A stretch of DNA of 7,170 nucleotides. It comes from Syntrophales bacterium (GTDB lineage: Bacteria > Desulfobacterota > Syntrophia > Syntrophales > UBA2210). The notes under the pieces are model-generated. The model was not told the origin of the DNA and made no database searches. It was given only the letters and a program-made list of their open reading frames with translations. The stretch spans positions 1 to 7,170 of the forward strand of contig JAUSPK010000161.1 of the NCBI GenBank assembly GCA_030655735.1, written 5' to 3'. Below are positions 1 through 6,452 of this stretch, piece by piece. The first letter of the stretch is position 1. Every line of letters begins with the position of its first letter. The translations under genes and the position numbers were made by a program.

Positions 1-364
1 CCTCTATAACGAGCTTATCGGGGAGTTCCCTTCCGACAGAGGCATTCCTGACCCACGGGTTTTCCTCTATCGCTCGCTCTATCTTTCCCTGATTCACAGT
101 CAGAATATTCAGAGGGAGTGATATTCCGGCGAGGGTCCTTATTTCTTCTTCACTGATCCGCTTGCAACCCCTTACAGTGGTATATTTCAGCTGAAAATAA
201 TCGGCACACAGGGCAAAATTGTACGCATACACCATGAGGAATGCCAGCAGACCGGCAAGACCCACAATGACAAGCGTTCTGAAGATTTCTCCGTGAGTCG
301 CCCCTGATCGCCGCTTCGATCTGTTCCTTTTGGGTGAAATGGTTGATTTGAGGGATTTTTTCAT
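1..364 (-). CDS. ftsQ: FtsQ, bitopic cell division protein with POTRA domain (3' end outside window)
   Basis: This is the N-terminal 121 residues of a divisome scaffold protein; the frame stays open to the window edge. FtsQ links the cytoplasmic and periplasmic parts of the division machinery, in E. coli through FtsB and FtsL. Residues 1-28 are a very basic cytoplasmic tail (nine Lys/Arg in the first 20). A single hydrophobic segment follows at about 30-50 (starting TLVIVGLAGLL). Then comes a POTRA-like stretch: a beta strand with the pattern YTTVRGCKRISEEEI at about 61-75, an 'N-I-L-T-V' strand, and ENPWVRNASVGRELPDKLVI near the edge, which is the classic FtsQ/POTRA pattern. The ATG at 364-362 overlaps the murB stop as ATGA and has AGGGGA seven bases upstream, so translation is probably coupled to murB. 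Position next to murB in a dcw cluster supports the call. An alternative ATG at 371 opens a different frame and is rejected. Confidence 0.9.
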   Translation of the reverse strand, partial: MKKSLKSTISPKRNRSKRRSGATHGEIFRTLVIVGLAGLLAFLMVYAYNFALCADYFQLKYTTVRGCKRISEEEIRTLAGISLPLNILTVNQGKIERAIEENPWVRNASVGRELPDKLVIE

Positions 365-376
365 GATTCATCCCCT
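361..376 (-). promoter_or_regulatory. ftsQ ribosome binding site and murB/ftsQ ATGA overlap
   Basis: AGGGGA begins at 376 on the minus strand, inside the last codons of murB. It is followed by the ftsQ ATG (364-362), which overlaps the murB TGA (363-361) as ATGA. The arrangement decides the ftsQ start and predicts translational coupling. Confidence 0.75.
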
Positions 377-1299
377 ATGATCTTCAATTCCGGTTCAAGG
401 AGGACTCCCCTCTCATCCAGGATCCTCTTCCGAGCCGTGTCAATCAGGGCAATGACATCCGCCGCCTTCGCGCTGCCCCTGTTCACGATAAAATTTCCAT
501 GCTTTTCGGATATCTCAGCGCCCCCCATCCTGAGCCCCTTGAGGCCGGCCTCTTCAATCATCTTCCCCGCCGGACATCCGGGAGGATTTTTAAAGACGGA
601 ACCCGCGCTTCGCTGTGCGAGTGGGTGCCGCGCTCTACGCGCCGCGGTGATCTCCGAGATCCTTTCCCTGATCACAGCCCTGTCTCCCCTCAAAAGGTGA
701 AAGTCGGCCCCCGTAATAATTGCCCCATCGGGGAGATCGAGATTCCGGTACTCAAACAGCAGGTCACTTCTCGCGATCTCCCGCATCCGGCCCTCGGCAT
801 CGAGAATGGAGATCGACGCGACGACATCCCTCATCTCTCTCCCCCAGGCGCCGGCATTCATCTTTACACCACCGCCGACACTCCCCGGGATACCCGCGCA
901 AAACTCCATGCCGGCAAGAGATTCCCTGACCGAAAAATCAACCAGACCGGAGAGTGAAACCCCCGCCTGGGCATGCACGGGCACGCCACCGACATCTCCC
1001 TCCACAGCGAACTCCCTTATCTCAAGCCCCTGAAGCGCCTCCAGGGAGATCAACACCCCCCGGTAGCCGCCATCCTTCACGATCAGATTCGTGCCGTTTC
1101 CGACAGGCAGAAACGGGATCCCCTCCCCCAGGAGGAAGGAAACCAGCTCTCCAAGCCCCTCGGCGGTATCGGGAAAGATCAGGGCATCCGCCCTTCCCCC
1201 GACACCCATGGAGGTGTGCGCAGACATCGGCTCATCGAAGAGCACCCTTCCGACGGCAATACCGATCATTTCGTCCTTAAAGTGTCTGTCCGCAACCAT
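361..1299 (-). CDS. murB: UDP-N-acetylenolpyruvoylglucosamine reductase (MurB, type II-like)
   Basis: Cytoplasmic flavoenzyme that reduces UDP-GlcNAc-enolpyruvate to UDP-MurNAc with NADPH, the second committed step of peptidoglycan precursor synthesis. At 312 residues it fits the shorter MurB class. FAD-binding motifs visible are GNGTN at 67-71 and AGIPGSVGGGVKMNAGA at 135-151. The SAGSVFKNP motif at 231-239 carries the expected catalytic Ser (S234), the proton donor in the family. KHGNFIVN lies at 266-273, and the C-terminal LEPELKIIG at 301-309 holds the region of the family's catalytic Glu. The start is uncertain. The ATG at 1299 has AGGA only three bases away, at the edge of the heptamer repeat. 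A second ATG at 1269 (Met11) has AAGGA four bases away and would give 302 residues, which also fits family alignments. The stop overlaps the ftsQ start by four bases. All main motifs are intact. Confidence 0.95.
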   Translation of the reverse strand: MVADRHFKDEMIGIAVGRVLFDEPMSAHTSMGVGGRADALIFPDTAEGLGELVSFLLGEGIPFLPVGNGTNLIVKDGGYRGVLISLEALQGLEIREFAVEGDVGGVPVHAQAGVSLSGLVDFSVRESLAGMEFCAGIPGSVGGGVKMNAGAWGREMRDVVASISILDAEGRMREIARSDLLFEYRNLDLPDGAIITGADFHLLRGDRAVIRERISEITAARRARHPLAQRSAGSVFKNPPGCPAGKMIEEAGLKGLRMGGAEISEKHGNFIVNRGSAKAADVIALIDTARKRILDERGVLLEPELKIIGDES

Positions 1300-1304
1300 C
1301 TATC

Positions 1305-1353
1305 CTAACCCCTGACCCCTGACCCCTAACCCCTAACCCCTAACCCCTGACCC
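1305..1353. repeat. Seven-copy G-rich heptamer tandem repeat at the murC-murB junction
   Basis: Seven uninterrupted 7-bp units, CT(A/G)ACCC on the plus strand and GGGT(T/C)AG in the mRNA sense. In mRNA order the variable base runs C, T, T, T, C, C, T. The tract gives six GGGG runs and one GGG run, all separated by TTA or TCA, which is the form of a G-quadruplex with three-base loops on the coding strand. The first four units lie inside murC and include its stop codon. The last unit ends six bases before the murB ATG at 1299. Other junctions in this operon are overlapping or short, so the tract looks like a late expansion or insertion. Heptameric G-rich repeats are known from some bacterial genomes, for example cyanobacteria. 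Any role here is inference. Confidence 0.95.
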
Positions 1354-2717
1354 TTCAGCCTTTCCAGCAGATCCTCCCCCACCTTCCACACATTCCCCGC
1401 CCCCAGGGTAAGAACCACATCCCCCGGCCTCGCTATGGCGCACAGATGGTCGGCAATCTCCCCGAAGCCAGACAAATACATGACATCACCATGACCGTGA
1501 TCCTGGATGCCTTTCCTGAGATTCATGGAATGAACGCCCTGTATCTCCTTCTCGCTGGCGGCATATATATCCGTCAGGATCAGCGACGTGGCATCATCAA
1601 AGGAATCCAGAAACTCGTCAAACAGGGCCTTGGTGCGCGTATAGCGGTGGGGCTGAAACACGACGATAAGCCTGCCTTCCCATGCGTTTTTCGCGGCCGT
1701 CAGCACCGCCTTTATCTCAGTGGGGTGATGACCGTAATCATCAACCACCGTGACACCACCGGCCTGCCCCTTGATCTCCAACCGGCGGTGGACACCTCTG
1801 TAGGTGCGTATGCCCTCGCATATCGCCGAAAATTCCATGCCAAGTTCGATGCCCACGGCCACGGCGGCCATGGCATTGTAGACATTGAACAGGCCCGGGA
1901 CCTGTATCTCTATCTCGCCCAGGAGCGTCTCTCTGCGGTAGAGAGAAAATCGTGACGTCAGGCCGTTGAAGGATATATCGGTCGCCCTGAAATCGGCTTC
2001 GTTATCCACCCCATAGGTAACGACTTTTCTCTTTATCCTCGGCAGGATATCTCTTACATTGTCGCAATCGCCGCACAGTATAACGGCCCCGTAAAAGGGG
2101 ACCGAGTTGGCGAATTGCAGGAAGGCATCCTTGATCTCCCCTATGCCAGGATAGTAATCCAGGTGTTCGCGATCTATATTGGTAATAACGGCGATGTAGG
2201 GATTCAGTTGGAGGAAGGAGCCGTCGCTCTCGTCCGCCTCGGCAACGATAAACTCGCCCTCCCCTAACCGTGCGTTGCTCCCGATACTGTCCAGTCTGCC
2301 CCCTATCACCATCGTGGGGTCAAGACCGCCATACGCGAGGACGGTCGAAATGATGGAGGTGGTTGTCGTCTTCCCATGACACCCCGATACGGCTATGGAA
2401 TATTTCAGCTTCAAAAGTTCGGCCAGCATCTCGGCCCGCGGAATGACGGGGATATTCCTGCTGTGGGCCTCCATTACCTCGGGATTGTCTTCGCCGATGG
2501 CTGTCGATTTCACGACCACATCGGCAGCCGTGAGGTTTGACGGCCTGTGGCCTTGGAATATCCGGGCTCCGAGTGATTCCAGCCTCGATGTGATATCGGT
2601 CCGTTCCAGATCGGACCCGCTGATCTTGTACCCGAGATTCAGGAGGACCTCGGCAATACCGCTCATGCCGATACCCCCTATCCCGACAAAATGTATGTTC
2701 TTCACCCTTCTGTACAT
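1326..2717 (-). CDS. murC: UDP-N-acetylmuramate--L-alanine ligase (MurC)
   Basis: ATP-dependent cytoplasmic Mur ligase that adds L-Ala to UDP-MurNAc, the first amino acid of the stem peptide. The 463 residues match the family. The N-terminal Rossmann-like UDP-binding domain shows GIGGIGMSG at 12-20. The central ATPase domain has the P-loop GCHGKTTTT at 112-120, ADESDGSF at 161-168 and TNIDREHLDYY at 179-189. GVHRRLE (308-314), DDYGHHPTEI (326-335) and FQPHRYTRTK (354-363) mark the MurC C-terminal region. The P-loop has Cys113 where Thr is usual (GTHGKT). The start at 2717 is chosen because GGAGGAG lies four bases upstream and the ATG shares its A with the murG stop (TGATG). The frame is open back to an ATG at 2768, but those extra 17 residues lie inside murG and do not look like MurC. 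The last eight residues (GQGLGVRG) and the TAG stop are encoded by the heptamer repeat. Confidence 0.97.
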   Translation of the reverse strand: MYRRVKNIHFVGIGGIGMSGIAEVLLNLGYKISGSDLERTDITSRLESLGARIFQGHRPSNLTAADVVVKSTAIGEDNPEVMEAHSRNIPVIPRAEMLAELLKLKYSIAVSGCHGKTTTTSIISTVLAYGGLDPTMVIGGRLDSIGSNARLGEGEFIVAEADESDGSFLQLNPYIAVITNIDREHLDYYPGIGEIKDAFLQFANSVPFYGAVILCGDCDNVRDILPRIKRKVVTYGVDNEADFRATDISFNGLTSRFSLYRRETLLGEIEIQVPGLFNVYNAMAAVAVGIELGMEFSAICEGIRTYRGVHRRLEIKGQAGGVTVVDDYGHHPTEIKAVLTAAKNAWEGRLIVVFQPHRYTRTKALFDEFLDSFDDATSLILTDIYAASEKEIQGVHSMNLRKGIQDHGHGDVMYLSGFGEIADHLCAIARPGDVVLTLGAGNVWKVGEDLLERLKGQGLGVRG

Positions 2718-2728
2718 CAGGCTCCTCC
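2715..2728 (-). promoter_or_regulatory. murC ribosome binding site and murG/murC stop-start overlap
   Basis: On the minus strand GGAGGAG (2728-2722) is followed by CC and then TGATG. The murG stop TGA (2719-2717) and murC ATG (2717-2715) share one A. This is the strongest Shine-Dalgarno match in the window. It fixes the murC start and implies reinitiation by ribosomes finishing murG. Confidence 0.85.
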
Positions 2729-3838
2729 AACCCCTGTCAACGGTTCCCGGTCCAGCATGATCATGCATTCATCCACGATGTGTGCCGCCGCCTTCACATT
2801 TCCCAGCCTTTCAGATTCCTCTTCCATCATGCGTATCGTCTCCGGACTGCCGGCGAGCCTCCTGATGACCCCGGCAAGCGTTTTCCCGTCAAGCCTGTCC
2901 TCGAGAATCATCTCGGCCGCGCCCGCATCGGCCAGCACGCGAGCATTCAATTCCTGGTGCCCTCCGACCGCGAACGGATAGGGAATAAGCACGGATGCCT
3001 TTCCACTCGCGGTTATCTCGGCGATGGAGGTAGCACCGGCCCTGCATATCAAGAGATCCGCCGACCCATACGCCGAAGCCATATCGGTAATAAAGGGATG
3101 CACCTCGGCATGTACCCCCCGGTCGCGATAGGCTTTTGACACCTCATCGAGGTCTCCCTTTCCCGCCTGATGGGTAATCACCAGGCTGTCCTTCATGTCC
3201 TCCAAATATCTCATAGATTCTACAACCGCCCGGTTGATGGCCCCGGCCCCCTGGCTCCCCCCGAAGACGAGGATGGAGAATGTGCTTCCCCTCTTACGGG
3301 ATTTCTTGATCCCCTTCGCAAATTCCTTTCTCACGGGGTTCCCCGTAACGATCGTCTTTACGGCCGCAAACCACCTTCCCCTGTCGGGGAATGAGGAAAA
3401 GACCCTGTCCACAAATCTGCCGAGTATCCTGTTTGTGAAACCGGGGAGGGCGTTCTGCTCCGCGATTGCTGTTTTTATGCCCATAAAATGGGCCGCTATC
3501 ACCGCCGGACCTGAAGCGTACCCCCCCACACCCAGGGTGATATCGGGGCGGAACTCACGCAGGATGGACACCGACTGCGCTACCGAGCGTGGAATCTTCA
3601 GCAGACCGCCTATCATCTTTATAGGCCCTCTGCCCTTCACCCCCTCCACCGTGATCGTGCGAAGCGCAAAGCCCAGACCGGGAAGGAGTCTGGCCTCCAG
3701 GCCCCTCTCGGTCCCTATGAAGAGGACATCACTCATCTGTGACCTTTCCAGAAACTCCTCGGCGATTGCGACAGCGGGAAAGAGATGTCCCCCGGTGCCA
3801 CCACCAGCTATAATGATTCTGATCCCTCTCTTCTCCAT
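2717..3838 (-). CDS. murG: Undecaprenyl-PP-MurNAc-pentapeptide GlcNAc transferase (MurG)
   Basis: Membrane-associated GT-B glycosyltransferase (family GT28) on the inner face of the cytoplasmic membrane; it adds GlcNAc from UDP-GlcNAc to lipid I to form lipid II. From the ATG at 3838 it has 373 residues. The glycine-rich loop GGGTGGH is at 12-18 and a second one, GVGGYASGP, at 103-111. EQN follows at 127-129 and GNPVR at 166-170. The C-terminal donor-binding half has GGSQGA at 193-198, RAGATSIAE at 266-274, and PYPF plus HQELNA at 286-299. All expected motifs are present. The start is uncertain: ATG at 3844 and TTG at 3862 are in the same frame. None has a clear Shine-Dalgarno sequence. ATG 3838 is preferred because it puts GGGTGGH close to the N-terminus, as in known MurGs. 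The stop overlaps the murC start by one base. Confidence 0.96.
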   Translation of the reverse strand: MEKRGIRIIIAGGGTGGHLFPAVAIAEEFLERSQMSDVLFIGTERGLEARLLPGLGFALRTITVEGVKGRGPIKMIGGLLKIPRSVAQSVSILREFRPDITLGVGGYASGPAVIAAHFMGIKTAIAEQNALPGFTNRILGRFVDRVFSSFPDRGRWFAAVKTIVTGNPVRKEFAKGIKKSRKRGSTFSILVFGGSQGAGAINRAVVESMRYLEDMKDSLVITHQAGKGDLDEVSKAYRDRGVHAEVHPFITDMASAYGSADLLICRAGATSIAEITASGKASVLIPYPFAVGGHQELNARVLADAGAAEMILEDRLDGKTLAGVIRRLAGSPETIRMMEEESERLGNVKAAAHIVDECMIMLDREPLTGVGGA

Positions 3839-3903
3839 ATGCATACCAAGGATGACCCGCAATAAGCTGTTTCATACGGCCCTTCAAATTCCTACTGCCC
3901 CGG
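3839..3903 (-). other. ftsW-murG gap with a well-placed but out-of-frame ATG
   Basis: On the minus strand GAAGGG (3885-3880) lies four bases ahead of an ATG at 3875-3873. It opens a 48-codon frame ending at 3729 that overlaps the murG 5' end in another reading frame. The in-frame murG starts (TTG 3862, ATG 3844, ATG 3838) have no comparable site. The short frame reads as a shadow of murG after the overlap and may be only a chance start. No terminator-like hairpin or promoter is evident. Confidence 0.4.
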
Positions 3904-5040
3904 TCATGGGGTCTCCGTACCTCCCTCGTTCCTTTCCTGGTGAGAGGATACATTCAGCAATATTCCGATAAGCATCATGCACATCATCAGCGAGGTTCCC
4001 CCGTAACTGAGAAAGGGGAGCACCAGTCCTTTCGTGGGAACAAGCCCCATAACAGCCGCCATATTGATAAACGCCTCCAGTGCGATAACCGCGGTCAGCC
4101 CGGAGGCCAGAAGCATCCCGAACAGATCCGTGCAGCGAAAGGAGATCAGGAAACCGCGACAAACAAGGACGGAGAACAAGACAACGACGATGACAACCCC
4201 GATAAACCCGCCCTCCTCGGCGATCACCGAAAGGATAAAGTCCGTATGCGGTTCGGGAAGGTAAAAGAGCTTCTGCATACTGTTGCCGAGTCCCACGCCG
4301 AAGGTCCCACCGGAACCGAAGGAAATGAACGATTGTATTATCTGAAATCCCGTTTTGTTCGGATCTTCCCAGGGATTGAGGAACGACAGCATCCTCCGCA
4401 TGCGGTAGCTTTCCTGCATGATCAGAATTACTCCCACGGGAATCACCGTCGCCGCGAGGCCGGCAAGATACGTAATCCTGCTCCCCGCCAGGTAGAACAT
4501 CAGCATAAACACCACCACCATGATGGCGGCCGCGCCGAAATCCGGCTGGCACAGCACAAGGCCGATGATTATCAGCAGTACGACCAGCGGGATCAGAAAG
4601 ACGCGTGAGAATTCCTTTACGTGTGCGATCTTTTTTGTGAGGTAGTGGGCCAGGAATATAACCAGCGCAACCTTCACCATCTCGGACACCTGGAAAGAGA
4701 CACCCCCCGCGCGAAACCACCGGGTGGCCCCCCCCACCTTTGTGCCGAAACCCGGGACAACGAGGAGGGCCAACAGCGCTATCGATATGAGCACGGCGGG
4801 ATACGCCGCCTTCCCCCAGTACCGATACGGCACCTTGGACGCCGCTATCATGACGCAAAGCCCGAGCAGGACAAACACGATCTGTTTCTTGATATAGTGG
4901 TACCCGTCGCCGTACTTCTCCAAGGCGATTATGGAACTCGAGCTGTAGATCATCACCGTCCCGATGACGACGAGCATCATCGTGACGATAAAGAGTGTGA
5001 TGTCCGGCCTACCGCCCGTTACTGAAGACTGTTTGCCCAT
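3904..5040 (-). CDS. ftsW: FtsW, septal SEDS peptidoglycan glycosyltransferase
   Basis: Polytopic membrane protein of the SEDS family (shape, elongation, division, sporulation) that polymerises lipid II at the division septum together with a class B penicillin-binding protein. At 378 residues it has about ten hydrophobic segments. The first is at about 14-32 and the last at about 350-364. SEDS signatures are QPDFG at 165-169, SFLNPW at 219-224, GLGNSMQK at 250-257, PEPHTDF at 262-268, and PTKGLVLPFLSYGG at 335-348. Asp267 in the PEPHTDF motif corresponds to the essential catalytic Asp of the family. FtsW rather than RodA is preferred from its place between murD and murG. The ATG at 5040 lies inside the end of murD (22-base overlap), with TAAGGA three bases upstream, so it is likely coupled to murD. 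A short gap of 65 bases or less separates its stop from murG. Confidence 0.95.
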   Translation of the reverse strand: MGKQSSVTGGRPDITLFIVTMMLVVIGTVMIYSSSSIIALEKYGDGYHYIKKQIVFVLLGLCVMIAASKVPYRYWGKAAYPAVLISIALLALLVVPGFGTKVGGATRWFRAGGVSFQVSEMVKVALVIFLAHYLTKKIAHVKEFSRVFLIPLVVLLIIIGLVLCQPDFGAAAIMVVVFMLMFYLAGSRITYLAGLAATVIPVGVILIMQESYRMRRMLSFLNPWEDPNKTGFQIIQSFISFGSGGTFGVGLGNSMQKLFYLPEPHTDFILSVIAEEGGFIGVVIVVVLFSVLVCRGFLISFRCTDLFGMLLASGLTAVIALEAFINMAAVMGLVPTKGLVLPFLSYGGTSLMMCMMLIGILLNVSSHQERNEGGTETP

Positions 5041-6410
5041 ATTTCCTTACGCCCCTGATGGCTCATCCGTTCGACCATACCCTTGAAGACGGCTCCCCGT
5101 TCCTCATAGTTTTTGAATTCATCAAAGCTTGAACAACCCGGCGACAGCAGCACCGTGTCGCCGGCTGACGCGTTATCGCGGGCCATGCCGACGGCCTCTT
5201 TCAGGTTCCCGGCATGTTCGGTCTTCACGATCCCTCCGATCATCGCCTCTATCACATCCGCCGCCTCACCGAAGATGATCAGGGCCCTGACCCTGCCCCG
5301 CAAAAGCTTTGCCAGTATCCCGAAATCCCCGCCCTTGTATCTCCCCCCCAGGAGGAGAACCACCGGGCCGGGGAATGATTCCAGGGCCCGATACACCGCG
5401 TCCACGTTTGTGCCCTTGGAGTCGTCGTAATACTCCACGCCATCTACCCTCCCGGCAAACTCTATCCGGTGCGCGATGCCGGCAAAGCTTTTCAGCACAT
5501 CGATAATCTCCCCGGGGCGGCAGCCGCACATTCTCGCGGCAAGCACGGCGGCCATCACATTCTCCAGGTTGTGCACGCCACGCAGCTGTATCTGCCCGAT
5601 AGGGTATTGTTCATCTATTTCAGCGCCACTGTATCTCAAAAACTCGCCATCGATAAATATCCCCCTCTCCAGCGTTGATGATGAACTGAAGCACGTGACA
5701 TGTTCGGCCGGCAACCGCTTCGCAAAATCCGCCGATGCAGGATCATCCGCATTCAGTATAGCCAGATCTCCGCTCCCCTGACGTGCGAATATCCGTTCCT
5801 TGACGGATCGGTATTCTTCAATAGAACCGTGATAATCGAGGTGGTCGCAGCTCACATTCAGAAGCATCGCGATAAAGGGGCGAAAATCCCTTACCCACTG
5901 CAACTGGAAGCTGCTGACCTCTATCACCACGTAATCGTCCTCCTGACCGCCACGTACGTACGATATGAGCGGAGCACCTATATTGCCGCCTACAAAGACC
6001 CTCCTGCCACAGTGCGCCAGTATCTCACCTATCAGGGTCGTCGTTGTCGTCTTCCCGTTGGTGCCGGTAATTGCAATGATCGGTTTTTTTACATAGGCCG
6101 CGGCGAGTTCCAGTTCGCTGATGATCGGGATTTTCCTCCTCACCCCCTCTGCGAGCAGGGGGTTGAACGGCGGAACACCCGGTGAGGGGACGATCAGGTC
6201 CGTCCGTGAAAGGACGCCCACTTCGTCCTGTCCGATTCCAACTTCCACCTTCCCTTCCCCGCCAAGGGCATCTATGGCATCCCCAAGTTCACAGGCCGGC
6301 TTCTCATCGGCAACCAGGACCCTGGCCCCTCTCTCGAGCAGTAACCCGGCCGTCGCTACGCCCGTCCTGCCCAGACCGATTACCAGAACTGTTTTTCCTT
6401 CCAGATCCAT
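5019..6410 (-). CDS. murD: UDP-N-acetylmuramoyl-L-alanine--D-glutamate ligase (MurD)
   Basis: Cytoplasmic ATP-dependent Mur ligase that adds D-Glu to UDP-MurNAc-L-Ala. The 463 residues are normal for MurD. The N-terminal UDP-binding domain opens with a Rossmann-like GLGRTGVA at 12-19. The ATPase domain has the P-loop GTNGKTTTT at 116-124, EVSSFQL at 164-170, and NVSCDHLDYHG at 185-195. Lys204 in SVKERIF sits where the family has its carbamylated lysine. The C-terminal domain shows HRIEF at 314-318, DDSKGTN at 329-335, and LSPGCSSFDEFKNYEERG at 422-439, which is diagnostic of MurD as opposed to other Mur ligases. The ATG at 6410 follows mraY by 42 bases, with only a weak GGGTGAG five bases upstream. 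The 3' end overlaps ftsW by 22 bases and carries that gene's ribosome binding site. Confidence 0.97.
   Translation of the reverse strand: MDLEGKTVLVIGLGRTGVATAGLLLERGARVLVADEKPACELGDAIDALGGEGKVEVGIGQDEVGVLSRTDLIVPSPGVPPFNPLLAEGVRRKIPIISELELAAAYVKKPIIAITGTNGKTTTTTLIGEILAHCGRRVFVGGNIGAPLISYVRGGQEDDYVVIEVSSFQLQWVRDFRPFIAMLLNVSCDHLDYHGSIEEYRSVKERIFARQGSGDLAILNADDPASADFAKRLPAEHVTCFSSSSTLERGIFIDGEFLRYSGAEIDEQYPIGQIQLRGVHNLENVMAAVLAARMCGCRPGEIIDVLKSFAGIAHRIEFAGRVDGVEYYDDSKGTNVDAVYRALESFPGPVVLLLGGRYKGGDFGILAKLLRGRVRALIIFGEAADVIEAMIGGIVKTEHAGNLKEAVGMARDNASAGDTVLLSPGCSSFDEFKNYEERGAVFKGMVERMSHQGRKEIWANSLQ
5041..5049 (-). promoter_or_regulatory. ftsW ribosome binding site inside murD
   Basis: The minus strand reads TAAGGA (5049-5044) then AAT and the ftsW ATG at 5040-5038. 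The site lies wholly in the last codons of murD, which supports the chosen ftsW start and coupling to murD translation. Confidence 0.65.
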
Positions 6411-6452
6411 GAATACTCACCCGTGCCTGTCCGATACTCGAGAGGGTTCTCC

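Noticed and set aside
1305..1353. CRISPR array or a real chromosome-end telomere
   Set aside because: The units are 7 bp with no spacers, which excludes CRISPR. The tract is short and internal to an operon with genes on both sides, so it is not a chromosome end despite resembling telomeric repeats.
2718..2768. Upstream ATG giving a 480-residue MurC
   Set aside because: The extra 17 residues lie inside murG and lack MurC character, whereas ATG 2717 has a strong ribosome binding site and the TGATG overlap.
3195..3971. Long plus-strand open frame of 258 residues opposite murG
   Set aside because: It lies antisense to the clear murG motifs and has low-complexity Pro/Ser/Arg-rich sequence typical of a shadow frame, with no recognisable domain.
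3884..4858. Minus-strand open frame of 324 residues overlapping ftsW in another phase
   Set aside because: FtsW motifs and membrane segments are intact in the other frame; this one is Gly/Arg-rich and looks like a high-GC shadow.
6411..6452. Possible terminator or promoter between mraY and murD
   Set aside because: Only a weak short inverted repeat (GAGAACCCTC region) is visible, with no U-tract and no convincing -35/-10 pair.
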